Both the position numbers and the translations under genes were made by a program. A stretch of 20,824 nucleotides of DNA from Perkinsus olseni (Eukaryota > Perkinsozoa > Perkinsida), in NCBI GenBank assembly GCA_013115125.1, contig JABANN010000567.1, positions 1 to 20,824 on the forward strand. The letters are read 5' to 3'. This document shows positions 8,525 through 15,659 of this stretch, one piece after another. The stretch's first letter is position 1; each line of letters begins with the position of its first letter. Under the pieces are notes generated by a model. That model was not told the DNA's origin. It searched no databases and saw only the letters and a program-made list of their open reading frames with translations.

Positions 8525-8839
8525 CTAACTTGACATTGAGAAGCAGCACTTAGCGTTGAAGCTGTTGGCCATAAATGCAGCGTCATCGAGCATTTGCTGG
8601 CGCCCCTCTGGAACTGGCTGGGCCATGTTCTCGAGCTCCTGCAATTCACCTTCCATAGAATCGCCCTTTCGTTGACTGCTTTCTTTACTTATACTTTTAA
8701 TCGCAGCAATCGATACCTTCAAGGCATTCTGGCAGCCTGTGAGGACGCTACCCGAGGCGGCCTCGACACAGCGGCACAGGATACTATATAATTGTACCAG
8801 CCAGAAGATGAATCTAACTAATAGTTCATGGACTTTCAT
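8525..8839 (-). CDS. Possible host coding segment, hydrophobic N-terminus
   Basis: A 104-codon minus-strand frame from ATG at 8839 to TAG at 8525. Residues 5-25 are strongly hydrophobic (FIFWLVQLYSILC), like a signal peptide or membrane anchor. The rest is soluble and helix-prone, with an acidic 'MEGELQELENMAQPVPEG' section and ends with paired cysteines. It could be a separate small secreted or membrane protein, or the last exon of the gene starting at 9367, because an open segment on the same strand ends only five bases before this ATG. No domain recognised. Confidence 0.4.
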   Translation of the reverse strand: MKVHELLVRFIFWLVQLYSILCRCVEAASGSVLTGCQNALKVSIAAIKSISKESSQRKGDSMEGELQELENMAQPVPEGRQQMLDDAAFMANSFNAKCCFSMSS

Positions 8840-8844
8840 ATCTC

Positions 8845-9069
8845 CTACTTAGTATCTCTCAATGGTAGACAGACCTCAGTAGCCCGTATCATATATTCCA
8901 GGTGCCTCACAGCAAACTGTGGAGGTGACCGACTGCATAGAAATAGACTTATACGATGAATGAGAGCAGAGCACGCCAGTAGGCCGAGGTGAAGGTTATC
9001 CCTCAGCAGAGGGCGCTCCACCGCTCTGAGGTCGGGCTCAAGTGAAATGCCATTATGACTACCGTTCAT
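8845..9069 (-). CDS. Possible internal or terminal exon, minus strand
   Basis: A 74-codon open segment, Leu-rich and helical, ending TAG at 8845. Its first ATG overlaps the TGA that closes the preceding predicted exon. Overlapping stop and start is unlikely to be meaningful in a eukaryotic nuclear gene and hints at an unresolved mini-intron around 9000-9070. A TACTAAG string at about 8845-8852, followed by TAG, resembles a branch point and acceptor. I could not find a unique phase-consistent splice here. Confidence 0.3.
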   Translation of the reverse strand: MNGSHNGISLEPDLRAVERPLLRDNLHLGLLACSALIHRISLFLCSRSPPQFAVRHLEYMIRATEVCLPLRDTK

Positions 9070-9367
9070 ATATGAACATCAATAAGCGAACAGGCCTGGT
9101 CCATTAAATCGTCACACTCTTTGGCAAGCTTATCGTTAGTGAGGAGGATAGGCTTCACCGTGAGTTCCTCCCACTCGGTGATGAGCCGTTTCAGTTCAGT
9201 ATCCTGAGGCTGTACAACACCTCAGGGGAACATGCTACTATGACATCGGCTGCTCTAGTAATCGGTTCCTCAGGGGTCATCCCCTTCGGTGGTTTCTGTG
9301 TGACTCTCTTACGTCTCACTGCCTCCAACAATATCGATTCTTCGTCTACGGATATGACCTTAGACAT
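9066..9367 (-). CDS. Probable host gene with 35-nt intron, function unknown
   Basis: Exon 1 runs 9367->9245 (ATG in AAATGTC context, 41 codons; charged, 'EAVRRKRVTQKPPKG'). The 35-nt interval 9244->9210 starts GTCATAG and ends TACAG. Exon 2 runs 9209->9066 (47 codons then TGA) and includes 'LKRLITEWEELTVKPILL' and 'KECDDLMDQACSLID'. Without splicing the frame stops soon after the acceptor. An alternative donor at 9238 would give a 29-nt intron in the same phase. Exon 2 resembles exon 6 of the neighbouring gene ('KKECADLVEAA'), which hints at distant paralogy. The 3' end may continue into the open segments down to 8525. The start lies only about 29 bp from the edge of the inverted-repeat element at 9396-9782. 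Confidence 0.45.
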
Positions 9368-9395
9368 TTACGGCGGGCGTTTCAGGGCTTTTATC

Positions 9396-9782
9396 AATAG
9401 AGTATAGCGATAAAATCAGAGTATATTATACGAATCGATAAGCGCCTTCCAAAGGTGGTCAAGTCATTCTGATAGTCTCGGGCACAGACGAAAAATCGAA
9501 AATTCAAATTCGAATAAAGGATCGGTTACAGTGGGAGGGGTTAGTTGTCCCTCACGGCATCATGAATGGAATGTGACATGTGGAGAAGAGTCGGAGGACT
9601 AACATCCGACATTTAATGCGTGGTAACGGATCTTTTCCATCCCGACAGAATTTGATTTGCATGTCCGATTTTTCGTCTGTGCTCGAGAGTACCAAAATGA
9701 CTTGACCACCATCGGAAAGCCCTTAGCGAGTTGTATATGATACTCATTATGAGTAACTCATATTTCATCCCTATACTCTATT
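9396..9782. mobile_element. MITE-like element with ~115-130-bp terminal inverted repeats
   Basis: The left arm (9396-9510) and right arm (9651-9782, reversed) share AATAGAGTATAG at the tips. Further in they share a long block with few mismatches: GGTGGTCAAGTCATT (9463-9477) and GCACAGACGAAAAATCG. The outer third of the arms is more diverged than the inner part. The centre (9511-9650) encodes nothing. No clear target-site duplication is visible beside 9396 or 9782. It is a non-autonomous DNA transposon by structure; the superfamily cannot be told from this copy. It lies between two predicted minus-strand genes. Confidence 0.75.
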
Positions 9783-9857
9783 CCGTGGACTTATTGAAAG
9801 AAGTCGGTCTTTTTGAAACACCCTTACGATATATAAAAAACGTAGAGTAAGCTAGTT

Positions 9858-9920
9858 AGTCTGCCCGGCAGACTCTATCGATGCTAGACGGCAGACTCTG
9901 CCGTCTAGCATCGATAGAGT
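9858..9920. repeat. Two adjacent perfect hairpins
   Basis: The first is AGTCTGCC-C-GGCAGACT at 9858-9874, with an 8-bp stem and a one-base loop. The second, at 9872-9920, has perfect 23-bp arms (9872-9894 and 9898-9920) around the 3-base loop ACT. The two share the bases GCAGACT, and only one can form at a time. Arms of 23 bp cannot be chance in a window this size. It may be a tiny foldback element, or a structure in the 3' region of the gene ending at 9986. Confidence 0.9.
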
Positions 9921-9985
9921 TATGTCTCAGAGTATCTCATTGGTGCTTTGGTATTCACGGTACTAACACAACTACATAATGGACA

Positions 9986-10979
9986 TCAGCACATCCTCGT
10001 GTGAAGGTAATTCTGTAACGTCATAGGTCGACCCTTGGTAAGGGAGCGATCAGGCGCCTGTCGGAGACCCGGTGCCGTCTCCATGCGCAGAAGTTGCTGC
10101 AGACTAGCTACACTCTCGTCCACTACACGCACTGCTCGAAGTGTCTAAGGATAGCCATAATGGTATCACTTAACATTCTCACGTCAGGGTTACGCGCCGC
10201 TGCCTCAACCAAATCGGCGCACTCCTTCTTCATTGACTTGTAGTAGCCCAATATCTATACCACATTAATAGCCACAGTTTCGGACTCACAGAATTAGGAT
10301 ACCCCTGATCCGTGCTGGCCGTCTCTCGAGGCATTATCGTCTTGAGCGTGTCCAATACAGGCAGCCTGTACGGCCGAGGATCCCATCTCTCCCGCTCAAC
10401 TGCTCTAATAATTAGAGTCAATTAGAGTCTAATTGCTTCTCAGGGCTGATAAACAATGCCCCAATTACGCTTATAGACTCACCGGCATCTTCTTCATCTC
10501 ATTTGCGAACATCTTTCGACGCCAAACAGACTTTAGCATGCCCCTCTGCTCGGACGCTGCTGGAGGCTCCACTGCCATCTGCTATGTACTCCGCGGTATA
10601 GCTCCCATCCCCTACCGGTGGGGCCTTCAGATCAGGGCAGGAACTTCGATGTAAGACGACCTTCTTACCCTTCTTGTGGAGGTGCCGAACTCTTCTACCT
10701 CTGTTCTGCTCGAGCCTTCTAGATTCTTCCAAGGCAATCTGGGAGAGTAAAACACGTTAGCTGTTCTTATCGTCGAATGAAAAGGATATGATTCGAGAGA
10801 ATATTGGACTGGCCTACGAGCCCCAGAGCATCGAGTCGCTACACTCCCGAGAGGCTCACCTTCATAGATGCCAATTGAGCTGTTATATCCTCATCCTGTG
10901 CTGTGACCCCGGATAAGATACTCAACCATTAAAAGGCACCAGTACCCTTGTGAAGCCTCTCTGGTAGACTACTGGACAT
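9986..10979 (-). CDS. Host gene with seven exons and mini-introns, function unknown (~212 aa)
   Basis: Exons on the minus strand: 10979-10946, 10900-10860, 10738-10616, 10581-10483, 10394-10290, 10254-10129 and 10096-9986 (TGA). The introns all begin GT and end AG: 45, 121, 34, 88, 35 and 32 nt. Donors include GTGAGC, GTGAGT and GTGAGT; the 121-nt intron ends in a pyrimidine-rich ACTCTCCCAG. Phases are consistent throughout and most introns carry in-frame stops, so splicing is needed to read on. The least certain joint is the 88-nt intron (10395-10482), where the acceptor TTGAG was chosen for phase. The product is mostly hydrophilic and helix-prone, with 'MKIALEESRRLEQNRGRR' and a basic 'KKGKK' early, a Pro-rich stretch mid-way, then 'KKECADLVEAAARNPDVRM'. 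No known domain is recognised. It diverges from a possible secreted-protein gene at 11036, 56 bp away. Confidence 0.6.
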
Positions 10980-11035
10980 ATAAACTAACGAGTGCTAATA
11001 TTATCAACTCAAATCTACGGCATAACGAGGATAAC

Positions 11036-11254
11036 ATGTTAGGCATCATTATTCTGATGAGTGCGTGCTTTTATCAGACTAGAAGTCAACTGCCGACGAA
11101 GGTCGGAGCCCGTCATGTTACCACTCTAAAGAGATACTACAATACAGATACAACCATCTCTTCACTTGCTCCTCACTCGGTAGACACCAGGCCGTGGGCG
11201 TCTAGAACCGCCGAGAACTCGGCCTCGACCTCGGGAGTAGGACAGAGCGAGTGA
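11036..11254 (+). CDS. Possible small secreted protein (72 aa)
   Basis: ATG at 11036 opens a frame whose first 15 residues (MLGIIILMSACFYQT) look like a cleavable signal peptide followed by a polar Ser/Thr-rich region with no domain. It is divergently arranged with the minus-strand gene starting at 10979, so the 56-bp gap would be a shared promoter. A 30-nt GT-AG interval after the 'PTKVG' region could be removed without changing frame, so the exact product is uncertain. The signal-peptide appearance is the only positive evidence. Confidence 0.35.
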   Translation: MLGIIILMSACFYQTRSQLPTKVGARHVTTLKRYYNTDTTISSLAPHSVDTRPWASRTAENSASTSGVGQSE

Positions 11255-11489
11255 ACGATGGTGCGTACGTCAGCGGAGAGACCCGGAGACAACGATGACT
11301 AAAACACGATGTATACCCAGACTGAGAAGTATCGTGGAACCGGTTTACCCCAAGTGCCGGGCGACCGACACGAAACTGTTAAAAGAAAGGTCATACCGCT
11401 ATTACAACACTACACTATTGATTAACAGAAATGGCTTGGTTTAGACCCATCATGCGGGAGGGCTTTAAAATGAAAAGTTATGAAAATAT
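11255..11489. other. Intergenic, nothing recognised
   Basis: No open frame of note and no repeat. AT content rises toward the satellite that begins around 11490. Confidence 0.5.
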
Positions 11490-11760
11490 TTGAATAATTG
11501 ATAATATTGATATATTGATGATATTGNNNNNNNNNNNNNNNNNNNNNNNNNNNNNNNNNNNNNNNNNNNNNNNNNNNNNNNNNNNNNNNNNNNNNNNNNN
11601 NNNNNNNNNNNNNNNNNNNNNNNNTGATAATATTGATGATATTGATAATATTGATATATTGATGATATTGATAATATTGATGATATTGATAATATTGATA
11701 TATTGATGATATTGATAATATTGATGATATTGATAATATTGATGATATCGATAGTATTGG
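11490..11760 (+). repeat. AT-rich 9-bp satellite (TGATRATAT) with assembly gap
   Basis: Tandem copies of TGATAATAT and TGATGATAT alternate, broken at intervals by an 8-bp variant TGATATAT, giving a higher-order pattern. Bases 11527-11624 are N (98 bases), so the array length is unknown. Long frames called through it (Asn-Ile-Ile repeats on the minus strand) are artefacts of the 9-bp period. Confidence 0.97.
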
Positions 11761-11834
11761 AACATATTGAAATGTGATAATTTCATAAAAAATCAAAAAT
11801 TCATCCCGAGTACATCGACTTTAGGGTCTCTCAT

Positions 11835-12911
11835 TCACTGTTTAGCTGCAGAGAAACCTACTTTGTTGCTCTGCAGTTGAAAGTTGAAGTACTTACCCAT
11901 GAATGCGCTCGCTCCCAAGACGCATTCATCATCGGCAACAAAAGCTAAGCGTAGTATACAAGTTCCCCCATTGTACTTGCTGACCAGACTTGTTGCGGGA
12001 ATTTCAAGGGGAATTGCCTCTCCCTTCAACCCTTTTATGCTGAAGGTCATAGATGGCAGGTACTTGGCATCGTCGCAGGATATAAGTAGTTTCACTCTCT
12101 CTTGTTGGATCGAGACCTTCTTCTGCCCCGCTATTTGTAAGAAGTCGATAAGCTGCTTCTTGAACTTCTCGTTGATGTAGATGTGACTGGCACCGGTGTC
12201 GAATGCAGCAGACGCTGTCAAGGGTATGCGGTACTTTGGATCGCTCCCAATAGCCAAGCCCATCAGTTGCACAAACTGCTCATCCTTGTTAACAATTTGG
12301 ACGTACTTGAGGGGAGCAACGTACTTTCCAGGATCCTCACCACCGAGGATGAGCTCGCCGGTCGAGTCCTCCCCTCCTTTGAAGTACAGCGAGAAGGAGT
12401 TGCTGCTTATAACTTTCTTGGACACCAGTTGCTCGACGATAGATGTATACGGTTGAGTTGCCGGCGTTGATGCTCTCAAGCCGAGCGACGCCCATATTCT
12501 TTCCGAGTCGCGGTTGAAGCCGGCTACCATGCCGAAGTTAGCAGATGGGACAATCGCAGAACCAAACTCCAGCTTGCCAGAGTGCGGGAAGAGCCAAACC
12601 TTAGAGCCGTCACCAAAAGTAAAAGCCTTGGTTGGGCCTTCCGTACAAGGGGGGGCGCACTCATAACAACCGAAGACGAGGTTAGCGCAGACGCCGAATT
12701 CCTCTTCGTACCAGTGCTTCCATACAACAAATAGATAGGTTGCTCCCGTATCTACTAGAGCATAGATATCTTGCCCGTCGGCCTTGAAATGAGCTAGGGG
12801 TAGGGGATAGATATCATTCACGGCGGTCTTCTTGAAGGACATATCCATTCTTACTAGCTTATCGCCTGTGACGAGCCCAATCATAACCGGCATCAACAGT
12901 TTCCACATCAT
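11835..12911 (-). CDS. Pepsin-like aspartic protease (family A1), 358 aa
   Basis: Peptidase family A1 endopeptidases use two Asp residues, one per lobe. The first motif is VDTGAT near residue 54 and the second AFDTGAS near residue 240. Other family marks are 'FSLYFKG...GELILGGEDPGKY' before the second lobe and a C-terminal 'VLGASAFMGKYFNFQLQSNKVGFSAA' region, which matches the family's usual 'ILG...Y..FD...VGFA' ending. Residues 1-16 (MMWKLLMPVMIGLVTG) form a signal peptide, so the enzyme is secreted or goes to a digestive or secretory compartment. The mature domain starts soon after, so any propeptide is very short. The flap region reads FTFGDGSKVWLF and lacks an obvious Tyr in the pepsin Tyr75 position. 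Six Cys residues are spread so that the usual lobe disulfides are plausible but not exact. The gene is one exon, unlike its mini-intron neighbours. A second Met directly follows the first. Confidence 0.95.
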   Translation of the reverse strand: MMWKLLMPVMIGLVTGDKLVRMDMSFKKTAVNDIYPLPLAHFKADGQDIYALVDTGATYLFVVWKHWYEEEFGVCANLVFGCYECAPPCTEGPTKAFTFGDGSKVWLFPHSGKLEFGSAIVPSANFGMVAGFNRDSERIWASLGLRASTPATQPYTSIVEQLVSKKVISSNSFSLYFKGGEDSTGELILGGEDPGKYVAPLKYVQIVNKDEQFVQLMGLAIGSDPKYRIPLTASAAFDTGASHIYINEKFKKQLIDFLQIAGQKKVSIQQERVKLLISCDDAKYLPSMTFSIKGLKGEAIPLEIPATSLVSKYNGGTCILRLAFVADDECVLGASAFMGKYFNFQLQSNKVGFSAAKQ

Positions 12912-13550
12912 CGATGGCAGAATAAATCGAAGATAAGAAATCTGTTAGAAACATGAATGACTTACGAAGCATCCCCGAAAAGCGTCGTGAACATCTTCGC
13001 TCCTGTTGTACGATTTCTCGTCACCATTTCTTGAGAGTAAGCCAGGATTTACTATCAGTAACTCTAGCGTTACTAACTGTTGCGAAAATGATGACGATCC
13101 CGGCCTATAGTGCTAATGTTCTAAATTATATAGCTGATGTGCAACTCGACATTTGTAGCCGAAGTGAGGCAAAGAAAGAATAATCTCAGATGCTTGGCCT
13201 GCTTTTTTACGTTAGCAAATCGATCGCGTCACACCTGTGCAGGCCAACTCGCACGTGTGAAATTGCGCCACTAGTCACAGACATGAGACGATATCATAGC
13301 CCTTCCTAGGGGCGATGAAAACCAAAGACAATGGGGAGGGGTTGGTACATAGAACATAAAGACCATGCCCATCGAGCGCAGTCGATACTGTGCCCACATA
13401 GGTAAACTAGGGCATATCCGACGGGCGCACGAGGAGACAGAAAAATAAACAATTGGCGTGAAACCGTGCCGTGTTTCTGCTCACAGGGGTCGGCCATGAT
13501 CAACGCAATAGCACAAGATGGAGCCAGAGGGAACTCTTGTCTTAGTTCAT
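12912..13550. other. Upstream region of the protease gene, no gene supported
   Basis: A 76-codon plus-strand frame at 12953-13183 has no domain and no coding signature that I trust. On the protease strand a pyrimidine-rich TTTCTAACAG just upstream of the ATG (about 12941-12951) could be a 5' UTR splice acceptor or trans-splice site. A 65-codon minus-strand frame at 13306-13503 is unremarkable. Confidence 0.4.
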
Positions 13551-13551
13551 C

Positions 13552-13603
13552 AGTGGGCCCGGCCCACTGGGCCGGTGTACTACACCAGTTGGACTACTAG
13601 TCC
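13552..13603. repeat. Three consecutive palindromes, each with a one-C loop
   Basis: AGTGGGCC-C-GGCCCACT (13552-13568), GGTGTA-C-TACACC (13574-13586) and GGACTA-C-TAGTCC (13591-13603) follow each other with 4-5-base gaps. The last abuts the 46-bp terminal repeat that starts at 13604. Confidence 0.9.
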
Positions 13604-13857
13604 ATCGAGGTCAATTTATTGGGCAGATTAATTCGAATCAGGATGACGCAGGCGTGCTATCTACACTGACACAGATAGCGTCAGACTCTACATGACTGTG
13701 AAGAGCTACATAAGCTCTTGCCCAGCGGCAATGCTGCGCCCAAGGCGCAAGGGATAAGTATTAGCGCTAGTAGCGCGATCCCCAATCTTTGGGATCGTGA
13801 GATTGGGGATCGCGTCATCCTGATTCGAATTAATCTGCCCAATAAATTGACCTCGAT
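13604..13857. mobile_element. 254-bp foldback/MITE-like element with perfect 46-bp terminal inverted repeats
   Basis: Bases 13604-13649 are the exact reverse complement of 13812-13857. The interior holds more perfect hairpins: GCTATCT/AGATAGC (13656-13679), AAGAGCT/AGCTCTT (13701-13719), TGCGCC-CAA-GGCGCA (13735-13749) and a 14-bp stem GCGATCCCCAATCT with an 11-base loop (13775-13813). There is no coding capacity. Error-free arms imply a recent copy. If the outermost AT is a target duplication the TIR is 44 bp, starting CGAGGTCAA. It sits immediately upstream of retroelement B. Confidence 0.9.
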
Positions 13858-14349
13858 TCTGCGCACATCCATGTGCTTGCGTGCAACATAGGATCCATAC
13901 CTAATTGTTGTGGTTGTTGGTCGCCCTGCGCGCGCTGCTCTAACTCTACTCTACAGTCACTCCCCTAAGTCTCCGTAGCTCAGCTACTTCTACAAGTTCA
14001 CTACTCATTGCGTTACCGAGTTCCCAACGCTAGGACTACACCCTCTATCATTACATTCACTCGAACCCGTTGCACTATAGTGATAACTACTTTCATTGCT
14101 GCTACGTACCCAACTTGCTCTTTGTGCGCCTTTGCTCGTTATACGTACGTTCGTCTTAGTGAACACGTGCGCTACTCGTCATGCTATGGAACATACGTTC
14201 ACCCTGGATCCACAACTAGATCAGTTTTCCGAACTCCTCTCGAGTCCGGTTTTACCTTTCTTCGAGCCTCGTCTCAAATAGCCACACTGTACTGAGTTAT
14301 AGTGCACCGTTACATTGTGGGGGCTGTGCCGAGAACTAAGCTAAGCTAC

Positions 14350-15170
14350 TCATGGAGACTTTAACGGAAAAAGTGACTCAACAGTTGAGTCTCAACTCAC
14401 CGAGGCAGTCGCTATTATCGCGCAGGAAAGAAGTACCAGCACAAGCTCTACTTCTAACGCGGCGACAAACCACTCATCATCATTGGGTTTGCGATTGCCC
14501 AACATCGTGCTTCCGGTCTTCCATTCCACTCCTAGAAACAACGGGTACCCCCCCTACGCACTGGGTCGCACTCCTCAAGCAACAAGTGATCAACGACCGT
14601 CGATCTTTCGACTTGATAAGGCTCGCCGAAGCACAGTATCGTTCAGACCTCGATGCTGCCGAGGAATCCTCGGCGAGGATGACAAACAGTTCATGGAATA
14701 TTATGTGAAGACTACCTTGCTTTTAAGAGAGGCAAGCCTAAGGAGGAGAAAACCCTCGAGTTGTTGACCCGCTTTAATGGCATGGCCCAAGAGGACTCAG
14801 AGACTGTTGAAGAATTCTCAGTCCGTTTCCTCGACTTACATCATGACTCACAGAAACTCATCCCCGGTATCTTCATCGTCTCATCTGAAACCGATGGGGT
14901 GAAGAAGTCTGATGATATACAGCTCCAGCTTCAATTCACTGTGAAGCTTCGTGAAGATATAAGAAAGGAGCTTATTGCCCGCCAAGCCCGTTATGATTCG
15001 ATCCAGTTGTTGATCGAAGCTGCACGTCGTTTTGAGCATTTTCACCCACCTCAAAAAGGAGCTTCCTCTGACCCGGCGTCAGACCAAGTACCAACTTCGG
15101 TGTGGTGCTCCGCTGTGCAGTGCTACAACTGTGGTGATTATGGGCATTTTGCTCGTAATTGTATGAATGA
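14350..15170 (+). pseudogene. Element B Gag region with CCHC zinc knuckle
   Basis: A retrotransposon Gag-like helical region ('QEDSETVEEFSVRFLDLHH', a typical capsid-type signature) precedes a zinc knuckle at 15121-15163 (C-x2-C-x4-H-x4-C, CYNCGDYGHFARNC). The knuckle would bind the element's RNA. It is followed by a Gly/Lys/Arg-rich tract at about 15360-15490 and then an acidic/arginine-rich stretch to about 15660. This is a fossil copy. Confidence 0.85.
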
Positions 15171-15659
15171 CCCTCAACGGATGTCCCAGAGAACGGCTGG
15201 GGTGAGCTCGCCGGCTTTGTACCCCAGGTGGCCGTTAGGGAACGGTAAGGGATACCAGTCCGGAGTTCAATTGACACCTGCGAATGGCCTTGGTGGCTCG
15301 CAGAATTTCAATAACTCTGGACCTGTGCCACAGTTTGAGAGCCAGTTCAATGGCCAAAACCAGTGGTGGCTTAGAAGACGGAATAAAGGTGCGGGCAAGG
15401 CGAAGGGGACTGCTAAAGGAAAGGGCTTTGCTTATCGTCGAGGCAACGGTCGCCGAGGAAAAGGGAATAAGCCGACCAGAAGAAGGTTCCGTGTGAACTG
15501 CCTCGACACTCAGCCCCAAAGCTCTGCAGACGAGCATGAGCCGAGATCTCCACCTCGTGAGCGTGAGAGAGAGCCTGCTGAAGACGACGATGAGAGAAAG
15601 TCCCGTCGACAGGTGAGCAGAGGGTCCCATCGCCACACCTCTCGGGATGATGATGATGA

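Noticed and set aside
8147-8533. Plus-strand 128-codon frame
   Set aside because: Its first half is the GTGTT/AAAA repeat block and its end overlaps the stop of the minus-strand frame at 8525. The last ~45 residues look protein-like, but I have no independent support.
9210-9220. An 11-nt intron (GTGTTGTACAG) in the gene starting at 9367
   Set aside because: It would keep frame, but 11 nt is shorter than any established spliceosomal intron; the 35-nt or 29-nt alternatives with the same acceptor are more credible.
11422-11796. Long minus-strand open frames encoding Asn-Ile-Ile repeats
   Set aside because: They are produced by the 9-bp satellite and run through the N gap; no start context or non-repeat content supports a gene.
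12953-13183. 76-codon plus-strand frame upstream of the protease
   Set aside because: No domain or signal peptide, and the region is more simply the protease 5' flank.
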